Source of the DNA: Russula earlei
Lineage: Eukaryota > Basidiomycota > Agaricomycetes > Russulales > Russulaceae
Reading direction: 5' to 3'
DNA: 14,662 bases
Assembly (NCBI GenBank): GCA_025769875.1
Contig: JAGFNK010001121.1
Span: 1 to 14,662 of the forward strand
Part shown: piece by piece, positions 8,347-14,662 of the stretch
Numbering within the stretch: position 1 is the first letter of the stretch
Layout: every line of letters starts with the position of its first letter
Position numbers and translations under genes: made by a program
The notes under the pieces: model-generated
The model's database searches: none
What the model was told of the DNA's origin: nothing
Seen by the model: only the letters and a program-made list of their open reading frames with translations

Positions 8347-8447
8347 TGACGTCATCAAGGCTCCAATGACATCATGGCTGACTGAGCGACTCCACAGTGA
8401 CCTCATAGGCTCACTAAGCGCTCCACAGTGACATCATAATGATGTCA
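8347..8447 (+). promoter_or_regulatory. Cluster of CRE/bZIP-like motifs in LTR-A U3
   Basis: A full TGACGTCA palindrome lies at 8347-8354, followed by TGACATCAT (8367-8375), TGACCTCAT (8398-8406), and an inverted pair TGACATCAT (8429-8437) and ATGATGTCA (8439-8447) around one A. The units at 8389, 8420 and 8450 share a CTCCACAGTGA-like lead, so part of the cluster is an imperfect tandem repeat. CRE-type bZIP factors are known to bind TGACGTCA; binding here is inference. Confidence 0.55.
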
Positions 8448-8583
8448 TCGCTCCACAATGATCAGTAATGCGCTCAGTAAGCCTGAAAGTTGACACAAGC
8501 AAGTTTATGCCTCTGTAGTCCTATTGGATGGTACCAAAGAGTCTAGAATAGTCCCAGTGCTTTGTAATCGACCCTGTATACTG

Positions 8584-8591
8584 TATATAAG
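8584..8591 (+). promoter_or_regulatory. TATA box of the solo LTR
   Basis: TATATAAG, identical to 108-115 in the other LTR-A copy and 30 bp upstream of the shared 17-bp block, consistent with a promoter retained after loss of the element body. If active, it would transcribe rightward into the 3' half of gypsy gag and pol. Confidence 0.55.
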
Positions 8592-8911
8592 CCCCAATGA
8601 AGCATGGCAGTCGTCAGACTGTCCATTTGTGATACTCTCATACTCCTGGGTACTCCCCTGCGACCGCTCAGTTTAAAGACTTCCCTCGCCTCCAAGGTAC
8701 TCTTCAACGACCCGCCTTGTCTAAAGCCCTTCGCTGCACTGGCCTCCAGCCTTCGCCTCTGCCTCTTGCAACACTTACCAGTCCCCATCTGGTACCTCCT
8801 CGTCGTTTGGCTCGTCCTCTTGTTCAACGCCGCCTTCGCCGCGTATCATCTGTTCCGACCCTTGCCCACCTGCTCCTGAGTCCTTAGTGATCAGCAGTAC
8901 GTGTCTTGACA

Positions 8912-8916
8912 AGAAA
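8912..8916 (+). repeat. Right target-site duplication of the solo LTR
   Basis: AGAAA directly after the LTR end at 8911, matching 8078-8082. Confidence 0.9.
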
Positions 8917-9476
8917 CGGACGTGATCGCTATCGAAAGCTTCAAAAATGGCCTAAAAATCGGACTCTACCGCGCAATCCTAAACAGGGACGTCTGGCCTA
9001 CCACCCTTCAAGAATGGAAGGAGGAAGCCAGGAGACAACATCGCCGTTTCATCACCATCAGAGAGAAACTTAAAGGAAAAACCACACACCCCCCCTTCAG
9101 AACACAGGTCCTATCACCCTGATTGGATGCAAGTGGACGCTGCCAAGTCCAACTTCAAAAAACTCACTGAAGAAGAAAGAAAACAATTGGCAAAAGAAGG
9201 ACGTTGCTTCCATTGTCGAGAGAAAGGCCACCTTAGTCGGGAATGCCCCAAGAATACCACCCCCACCACTTCCAAAGCACGTACTACCGAACCAACCCCA
9301 GAACCACCAAAAGAAGAAGAAGCCTCCACTATGGTGGCCCGCATGAAAACCTTACCAGCAGAGGATAGGGCCAAGCTTTGGGACCTCATCCTTAAAGAGG
9401 ATTTTCTCTAGGCCAAGGTACAACAGTTGGTACTAAGGCCCAAATAGATACCATTGTCCAACATAAGGAGAACTCA

Positions 9477-10456
9477 ATGAAAGTACCTTTTATGATCACG
9501 ACGAATGGAAAGACTGGTCAAGCACTCCTAGATAGCGGAGCAACAGAAAACTTCATCAGCCAAGGAATCGTGGGAAAATTACAAATCCCACTCCGAACCC
9601 TCAGAACCCCCAGACCCATCATTAATGTGGACGGCACCAACAATCAAGGAGGAGCACTAACCCACTACACCCACATGACCGTACGACACGGACCCACCAC
9701 CCGACTTCTCACCTTCTATGTGACCAACTTGGGAGAAGATAGAATGATCCTCAGATATCCCTTTTTGAGGGCGATAAATCCCCACGTCAATTGGAGCACT
9801 GGCCGCCTAAGGAACCACCTAGGGGTTCTTCTCACCCCCGTATCCATAATCAATCCACCCAAAGTCCGACTGGCTCAAATAAGAACAACCACCATTCCCC
9901 CGGAATACTTACGACATCAGAAGGTTTTTTCAGAAGAAGCAGCCAAACGACTCCCACCCAGCCGAGGAGAACTTGACTTCAGAATCACCTTGAAACCAGA
10001 CGCCCCCAAATTCCTTGATTGTCGAACTTACCCACTCCCCCTGAACGAAAAACAAGAACTGTCAAGACAAATACAAGAAGACCTGGCCAAGGGTTTCATC
10101 AAAGACGGTGTTTCAGACTTTGTATCACCTGTCTTCTTTGTTCAGAAGAAAGATGGCACTGCCCCAAGGATGGTAGTGGACTATCGAAAACTCAATAATG
10201 CCACCATTCCAGATTATCATGCCCTGCCAAACATGGAAGAACAATTACACAAATTAAGGGGCAAAACCACCTTTAGCAAATTCGATGTCAGAGCTGGCTA
10301 TAACAACATCTTGATCCACCCAGAAGACCGACACAAGGGTGCTTTCAAAACCCAATTTGGCACCTTCATTCCCATGGTAATGGGCTTCGGCTTTACCAAT
10401 GCCCCAGCAGCTTTTCAACGAGCAATGAACCACACCCTCCGAACCCTGGCTTCTAA
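9477..10456 (+). pseudogene. pol: pol segment: aspartic protease and RT fingers/palm
   Basis: The protease active site DSGATENFIS is encoded at 9531-9560 (residues 19-28 from the ATG), with the catalytic Asp intact. After a linker, the RT reads DCRTYPLPLNEKQ, FVQKKDGTAPRMVVDYRKLNN (about 10138-10200), TFSKFDVRAGYNNI, with the first catalytic Asp at 10284-10286, and FGFTNAPAAFQ (about 10387-10419). These are RT motifs up to the one before YLDD. The frame is intact throughout. Past about 10456 it continues in the wrong frame to a stop at 10554-10556. In a live element the protease would process the polyprotein and RT would copy the RNA. Confidence 0.92.
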
Positions 10457-10462
10457 AGTACC

Positions 10463-10825
10463 CCAAAAACACTTGCAACTACCTAGACGACATGGCAATA
10501 GCCACGAACTCAGGAGAAGAACACCTTCACCGACAAATTACCCACGAATTCCTTGACCTTCTCGAAAGGGACTCTTATTTCTTAAAAGCATCCAAGTGCG
10601 CCTTCGAACAAGAAGAGATTGACTTCCTGGGCTTCCGAATTAATCAAGGGACCCTCAAAATCGATCCTGTCAAAATGGGTGGCCTCAAAAGCTGGCCGAG
10701 ACCTCCCAACAATCTGAAACAGGTACAACAAATCATGGGCCCCTCAATTACCAACTGGCCATTTATCCGAGACTTTGCAAAAATAGCCCGCCCCATTTTT
10801 CTCTACAATCAAGAAAGGGACCCCC
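10463..10825 (+). pseudogene. pol: pol segment: RT catalytic YLDD and thumb
   Basis: After a frame change relative to the previous segment, YPKNTCNYLDDM is encoded, with YLDD at 10480-10491. The Asp pair is intact. DLLERDSYFLKASKCAFEQEEIDFLGF (RT motif E and thumb) follows, then INQGTLKIDPVKM and WPRPPNNLKQVQQIMG, the standard gypsy connection. The next frame change lies in a run of five C at 10821-10825. Confidence 0.9.
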
Positions 10826-11576
10826 TTTCTCTGGACTCCGGAAGCAACCACAGCCCTAGAAACCTTAATAGCAGCGGTCTGCGACTGACCCTGAACTTTA
10901 CACTGCCAACCCCAACCTCCCATACGAATTAGAAACCGATGCCTCACAGTTTGCCACCGGAGCTGTCCTCTTTCAAAAAGATCAAAGAGGAAAAAGGAAA
11001 ATGATCGGAAATATGTCACACGCGTTCAACGAAGCAGAAAGGAACTACCCAGTCTGGGATAGGGAATTCCTAGCTCTGATCCTTGCACTCCAACACTGGA
11101 GATACCTATTAGTCGGAACTAAACACCCCATCAAAATTTTTACAGACCATGCTAACCTGGCTCACTACCGGCTCCCCCACAAAATCAACCGAAGGATTGC
11201 TGGGTACATCTCAACACTCGCGGATTATCACTTCGAAATCCACCACAAACCCGGAGTCTCCAATCGTGCGGACGCCCTCTCACGACGACCTGACCACAAT
11301 GATGGGTCGGGAGACAACCAGAACATCACAGCACTCCCTGACAAACTCTTTATTCGCACGCTCCACACTGAGGACCTTTATGAACTAGTGCTAACCGAAC
11401 AAAGAAAAAGAAAGTCAGATCTCCTCATGTGGAAGGTCAAACACGGTCTCCAGGAAGAAGAAGATGCACTATTCAAAAATGGAAAATTGGTGGTGCCATA
11501 TCAAGAACCCCTCTTACGAAAAATTCTACATACCTACCATGACAGTATCCTTGGTGGGCACACAGGAAACGCCTGA
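10826..11576 (+). pseudogene. pol: pol segment: RNase H and integrase zinc head
   Basis: FLWTPEATTALETL precedes a second frame change near 10886. RNase H then reads ETDASQFATGAVLF, with catalytic Asp at 10938-10940, NEAERNYPVWDREFLAL, which holds the catalytic Glu, and IFTDHANLAHY, which holds the second Asp. PGVSNRADALSRR marks its end. The integrase HHCC head starts with His at 11538-11540 and 11559-11561. A TGA at 11574-11576 interrupts it, probably an Arg CGA codon before decay. Confidence 0.9.
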
Positions 11577-12201
11577 ACCCTGTATTCAATTCAAGAATCC
11601 TTCTGGTGGCCAAAAATGGCCTACTTTATCAGGGACTACATTCAAGGCTGCGCCACTTGTCAAGCCAACAAGACTTCCACACATCCAACTCATCCCCCAA
11701 TTTATCCGATTCCCCCTGAGTTCCAAAAAACTGTTCCAAACCATAGCAATCGACTGGATCGTTGATCTCCCGTTGTCAGAAGAATGTAACACTATCATGA
11801 CCATCACCGACCACGACTCTACCAAAGCGGCAATATTCATACCATGTCGTAAAGACATGGGGACCCTAGCAATGGCCAAATTGTTTTTACGACACGCCTT
11901 CCCTTGGACTGGGATCCCCTCCAAGATCGTTTCCGATTCGTGACCCTCGCTTTACCTCCGACTTGTTCAAAGAAGTTTCCCAGGTCCTCGGAATCAATCA
12001 AAATTTAAGCACCGCCTACCACCCTCAAACTGATGGACAATCAGAAAGAACAAACCAGACCCTGGAAATGTATCTGCGCATCTACACAGGAGAGAAACAG
12101 GAAGAATGGGCACACTGGCTCCCCATAGCCCAATACCACTTTAACGCCCACAAGTCTACTACCACCAAAAAAACCCCCTATGAACTCCTCATCAGGTTTA
12201 A
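11577..12201 (+). pseudogene. pol: pol segment: integrase core (DDE)
   Basis: The same frame continues after the TGA with ESFWWPKM and GCATCQANK, which gives the CX2C half of the zinc head at 11649-11660. A frame change in six A (11725-11730) leads to AIDWIVDLP, with the first catalytic Asp at 11752-11754. The second catalytic Asp (11935-11937) sits at an indel: the frame shifts between SD and RDPRFTSDLF. YHPQTDGQSERTNQTLE follows, with the catalytic Glu at 12044-12046. All three DDE codons are present but in different frames. The enzyme would join element DNA to the chromosome. Confidence 0.9.
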
Positions 12202-12909
12202 CCCTCAAGGACTCGGCACCCAGCTCAAGTCCAAGTTCCCCGGAATCCAAGAACGAACTCCAAGCATTGAAAGACATGAGGGAATCTGCACAAGAGGCAA
12301 TGAAAAGGGCACAGAATAATTGGATCAAGGAAACCAAGTTCAAGGGTTTCGAAGAAGGACAGAAGGTTTGGTTGGAAGGCACTAACTTAAAAACTCCCCA
12401 TCAGTTTCATAAGTTCCGCCCCAAACGATTCGGCCCTTTTATCATTACCAAACGAATCTCCCACATCGTTTATCAACTCCAATTACCACCCCAATGGAAC
12501 ATCCACAACAGTATTTCATGCCTCCCTCTTATCTCCAGTCACAGAAACAGCCGAACATGGACCAAACTTCCCTGAGCCACCACCTGACCTTATCTCGGGA
12601 GAGTATGAAGTCGAGAAAATTACCGCTCAACGTCTCCATAGAAACCACCTCCAATACAGGGTCCGGTGGAAAGGGTATTCCGCGGCAGAAGATACCTGGG
12701 AACCTCTCTCGAACCTTAAAAACGCTCAGGATGCCATCACCATGTTTCACCTCCAGCAACAACCCACCAAACTCTGGACCATGACCACCACTAACTCTGA
12801 TCCCGCAGAATCCCATCACTCAGACGAAAGTCTGAACGACTTAGAACATCAGTTCCAAACACTTACGATACAACAACGTACATTACTCCCCCGAATTAAG
12901 CTCATGTAA
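12202..12909 (+). pseudogene. pol: pol segment: integrase C-terminus and chromodomain
   Basis: GQKVWLEGTNLKT and FRPKRFGPF form the integrase C-terminal GPY/F-type region, followed by a WNIHN..FHASLL block and a frame change near 12513. A chromodomain is encoded at 12601-12756: EYEVEKI, LQYRVRWKGYS, EDTWEPLSNLKNAQDAI. The three aromatic-cage positions of HP1-type chromodomains are filled by Tyr (12604-12606), Trp (12667-12669) and Tyr (12676-12678), so methyl-lysine binding (H3K9me) is plausible. A tail of about 50 residues ends at TAA 12907-12909. Confidence 0.9.
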
Positions 12910-12929
12910 CCCCCCTTCTTATTCCGTTA

Positions 12930-13226
12930 ATGACCCCTGCTATCCCCGACCGTGGATATACAATTTTCAATTTAGCCGCCAGAGAACAACTCTTTTCTGG
13001 AATTCTTTCTCCTGGCGACTTCCGCGGTTTTCAATTACTTATGACGGACCCCCGTTTCTCTGAGTTTCATTTACCCATACGAAGAGCAGTACTTACAGAT
13101 TTAGTGTGGAAGCCACATCACACGATCAGCCTACATAAATACCCCCACTCCTTCCAAGTGGTCAGCCTGGCACCACGAACACGCTACCTCTACATACAAC
13201 ACCCCAATGTCGTCCCCCGTCTCTAG
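12930..13226 (+). CDS. Accessory ORF 3a, unknown function (98 aa)
   Basis: An intact frame from ATG 12930 to TAG 13224-13226, 20 bp downstream of the pol stop. I recognise no family. It has a mixed hydrophobic and charged composition with FNLAAREQLFSGILSPGDF and RRAVLTDLVWKP segments, no signal peptide and no membrane helix. Composition looks like a real protein rather than an antisense shadow. It overlaps the start of ORF 3b by 20 bp in another frame. It could be a separate protein, a leader exon of 3b, or the 5' part of a longer original ORF ended by a mutation to TAG. Confidence 0.55.
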   Translation: MTPAIPDRGYTIFNLAAREQLFSGILSPGDFRGFQLLMTDPRFSEFHLPIRRAVLTDLVWKPHHTISLHKYPHSFQVVSLAPRTRYLYIQHPNVVPRL

Positions 13227-14462
13227 CTCATCCCCTCTTCCTATCCTTACCCCTTCCCCCACCATCAAACAGGAACCCCTCTCACCCGAAGTCATTCAAC
13301 ACATCATCGACCAACGAACCTTCGTCGTCCCAGACGAGACCGAGGTCCAAGACCTTGCGGCTACCCTCAACCCACTCGCCATCTGAGAAGGAACACCCTC
13401 GCCAACCCCGACCGAAGTAGACCCCACTCACCCTGGCCCCCCGTGGTTTGTTTACGAACCTTACACGCACTGTTCCCCCTTTTTACATTCACGATTAATG
13501 GGCGAAAGCGTCTATTACCTTACTTACGTGTCGCCTTATATAACGACGAACCCATGCTTCTAGGGACTATGGGTCGAGGAGAACCCACTTATGGAGAAAA
13601 GCTCATCGCCCGGCCCGTTGTCTCTGCCCCTCATCCCTCTGTCTCTGCCTCTGACCTCCGCCTCCTCATTGAGGACCACCCCTTCCATTTGATGCTGCCC
13701 AAGCCCTCGAAAACCTCCATGACCCCGGTGCTCTTGCCAACGTCTACCGTCTCCGTACCAGCTCTTTCAAGTTGAAAGTCTTGGAGGGCAAGCGCGCCTC
13801 TATCCAAGGGGCTCTAAGCGTCCTTCAAGGGCAACTTGCTGATCGACTCCATGAAATCCAGTCCCACACTAAAGAAGTCGCCGCCATCCGCAGTCGCCTT
13901 CGGGCCAACAACACTTCCGTCCGAGTTCGCCATCAACTCGATAACTTGATGACTGATGGGGGGCTCACCCACGACACTGGACCATATTACTCACTGGCAG
14001 GGAGCTACGACAAGATTGAGGACTCGAAGGAGTCATCCACTTCCCCTTCACCGTCCATTCACCCCCCTCTCTCCCTGACCCCTCCACTCCAGTACCTTCC
14101 TCCCCGTGTCGTCGACCAGTCCCAACACGATGCTCCCATGGGGTCACCTTCCCACTTCCCTCAAATGTTCTCTGATGACGCCAGTACCCCCAACACCCCT
14201 CTCACCCCCGCACGAATGACCTAAAGCACAGCATCACCAACTTCAGAAACGGCAGCACGTCTGCAAACACTGCAACACCAGGGGGCACTGGAACAAGGAC
14301 TGTAACAGACCTCATACTAATTGCAGCGGACAAGTGGATTGCATCCTCAGGAGGACCCACCGGAGCTACAGGGGTTTCTGCCCTAGAGCCATGGGACCCC
14401 AGAGCGCGTGGCCAGAGGTCGAGGGCGATGAACTCCATGAGTCGGGCCCTGAGACCGATTAG
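13207..14462 (+). pseudogene. Accessory ORF 3b after pol: coiled-coil and zinc-knuckle protein
   Basis: About 418 codons from ATG 13207 to TAG 14460-14462, broken by TGA 13384-13386 (probably CGA before decay) and by frame changes near 13475-13484 (runs of five C and five T), 13690 and 14220. The parts in order are: a Ser/Pro-rich N-terminus with KQEPLSPEVIQHIID; a compact core with TFTINGRKRLL, VALYNDEPM and GTMGRGEPTYGEKLIARP (about 13486-13615); DAAQALENLHDPGALANVYR (about 13692-13751); and a helical, possibly coiled-coil stretch (about 13772-13915). A Ser/Pro-rich linker follows, then a CCHC knuckle CKHCNTRGHWNKDC at 14262-14303, with further Cys/His residues after it. I recall similar unnamed proteins in basidiomycete genomes, but their function is unknown to me. 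RNA binding is likely from the knuckle. Confidence 0.75.
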
Positions 14463-14480
14463 TTCGGAGAACTAAGCATG

Positions 14481-14492
14481 AAGGGGGGATGA
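14481..14492 (+). promoter_or_regulatory. Polypurine tract
   Basis: AAGGGGGGATGA lies immediately before the 3' LTR start TGTTATGA. It is purine apart from one T. In LTR elements this tract resists RNase H and primes plus-strand DNA synthesis. Confidence 0.85.
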
Positions 14493-14662
14493 TGTTATGA
14501 CTTTACCCCCTTGTGGGTTCGTCCATAACCCCTTCCAACCATTTGTCCCTTTGTATTACCTCCGTTTCCGTGGTTACCATTCCACCCCTTGATGGTGATC
14601 CCTTATTGTGGTTCATCTATTGTGTTTCACTTATTATGTTTCATCTATTGTTGAGCTACTTT
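14493..14662 (+). mobile_element. 3' LTR of the gypsy chromovirus, first 170 bp
   Basis: Matches the 5' LTR from 6399. Differences: an extra C at the ninth base, CCGTGG here against CCATGG, ACCATT here against ACCGTT, and TGGTTC here against TGTTTC. The 14-bp repeats are at 14604-14645. The remaining ~440 bp and the right target duplication are outside the window. Confidence 0.95.

Larger units (their letters stand above)
8083..8911 (+). mobile_element. Solo LTR (LTR-A family, 829 bp) inserted in gypsy gag
   Basis: It starts TGTTACGAACC and ends GTCTTGACA, is flanked by AGAAA on both sides, and has no internal element sequence, so it is a solo LTR left by recombination between two LTRs. It shares a TATATAAG box (8584-8591), a 17-bp block (8614-8630) and the 3' terminus with the LTR at 1-384. 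The LTR plus one target copy is 834 bp, a multiple of three, and gag is in the same frame on both sides. U3 carries a cluster of TGACRTCA-like sites (8347-8447). Short open stretches inside it (for example 8604-8879) are not genes. Confidence 0.9.
7021..9411 (+). pseudogene. gag: gypsy gag, broken by stops, frameshifts and a solo LTR
   Basis: Encodes the capsid/nucleocapsid protein. In order: an N-terminal segment with NRWVRVQP and FINNRWFEL (about 7036-7221); a TGA at 7222-7224; a frameshift near 7349; a Pro/Gln/Ala-rich region with four 7-residue repeats (7530-7613); TGA 7797-7799; then the Retrotrans_gag core, with ALSYIQGEKVEEW and WNDFVTDFMFKF, to GWPE at 8082. The solo LTR interrupts here. 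Gag resumes at 8917 in the same frame (DVIAIESFKNGL) and shifts frame at a run of seven C (9089-9095). It ends with a CCHC knuckle, CFHCREKGHLSREC at 9205-9246, and TAG 9409-9411. No in-frame ATG is visible before the first stop, so the original start is lost or non-canonical. Pol follows in the -1 frame. Confidence 0.88.
9396..12909 (+). pseudogene. pol: gypsy pol polyprotein, decayed
   Basis: It encodes, in order, aspartic protease, reverse transcriptase, RNase H, integrase with an HHCC head, and a C-terminal chromodomain. The frame is open from 9396 in the -1 frame relative to gag, overlaps the gag end by 16 nt, and has its first ATG at 9477. I see no canonical slippery heptamer in the overlap, so how pol was expressed is uncertain. 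Frame changes occur near 10456, 10821-10825 (five C), 10886, 11725-11730 (six A), 11938, 12202 and 12513, and an internal TGA is at 11574-11576. The final stop TAA is at 12907-12909. The length of about 1,150 codons is normal for a chromovirus Pol. Segments are described separately. Confidence 0.9.
6399..14662 (+). mobile_element. Ty3/gypsy chromovirus (Tf1/sushi-like), nearly complete, inactive
   Basis: The 5' LTR is at 6399-7008, the PBS at 7010-7020, gag at 7021-9411 and pol at 9477-12909 in the order protease, RT, RNase H, integrase, chromodomain. Two accessory ORFs occupy 12930-14462, the polypurine tract is at 14481-14492, and the 3' LTR starts at 14493 and leaves the window. The Pol order and chromodomain define a chromovirus. 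It is inserted into copia-2; the base before the LTR ends the sequence TGCAG (6394-6398), which should reappear just after the 3' LTR as the target duplication. About 12 frameshifts and four internal TGA stops make it non-autonomous. An LTR-A solo LTR interrupts gag. Confidence 0.93.

Noticed and set aside
8604..8879. A hydrophobic plus-strand open frame of 91 codons
   Set aside because: It lies wholly inside the solo LTR, downstream of its TATA box, and is not conserved in the other LTR-A copy.
8325..8917. An alternative LTR insertion at 8331-8911 with a 6-bp direct repeat AGAAAC (8325-8330 and 8912-8917)
   Set aside because: It would leave 8083-8330 unexplained and gag broken. Boundaries 8083-8911 with AGAAA restore an exact gag frame, so the repeat at 8325 is a coincidence within the LTR.
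13227..13475. The open frame continuing from ORF 3a past its TAG into the ORF 3b core
   Set aside because: In this stretch it is very rich in Pro, Arg and His, as expected of a shadow frame. The adjacent frame starts with ATG at 13207 and has a balanced, acidic composition.
1..14662. A host gene, defence system or gene cluster
   Set aside because: Every protein-like stretch I could assign belongs to a retrotransposon. I found no tRNA, rRNA or host gene.

Overview
The window is a nest of decayed LTR retrotransposons with no host gene that I can recognise. The organism is most likely a filamentous basidiomycete (Agaricomycetes). This is inferred from the style of the two Ty1/copia relics, from a Ty3/gypsy chromovirus of the self-priming Tf1/sushi kind, and from an extra zinc-knuckle ORF after pol of a sort I associate with basidiomycete elements. 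No species can be named from the sequence alone.

Layout, left to right. (1) 1-384: 3' part of an LTR ('LTR-A' family, plus orientation). (2) 385-2219, minus strand: gag and protease part of a Ty1/copia element (copia-1), one continuous frame with three internal stops, cut off at 384/385 by LTR-A. (3) 2220-2396: its upstream leader. (4) 2397-6398, plus strand: a second, far more decayed Ty1/copia element (copia-2). It has a putative LTR (2397-2746), a zinc-knuckle remnant, protease, GAG-pre-integrase, integrase and reverse transcriptase fragments, and a ~33-bp minisatellite inside the RT region. (5) 6399-14662: a nearly complete Ty3/gypsy chromovirus inserted into copia-2. It has a 610-bp 5' LTR (6399-7008), a primer-binding site, gag, pol (protease, RT, RNase H, integrase, chromodomain), two accessory ORFs, a polypurine tract, and the first 170 bp of the 3' LTR. 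(6) 8083-8911: an 829-bp solo LTR of the LTR-A family inserted into the gypsy gag, flanked by a 5-bp target duplication (AGAAA).

The inferred order of events is copia-1, then copia-2, then the gypsy element, then LTR-A into the gypsy gag. The gypsy element is inactive: I count about 12 frameshifts and four internal TGA stops. Three substitutions and one indel separate its LTRs over the 170 bp that can be compared.

Two features deserve attention. An 11-nt perfect complement links the predicted 5' end of the transcript (6666-6676) to the PBS (7010-7020), the hallmark of Tf1-type self-priming. A ~1.5-kb segment between the chromodomain and the polypurine tract carries two overlapping ORFs. The second ORF has a conserved-looking core, a helical segment and a C-terminal CCHC knuckle, so the element apparently encodes two separate zinc-knuckle proteins.
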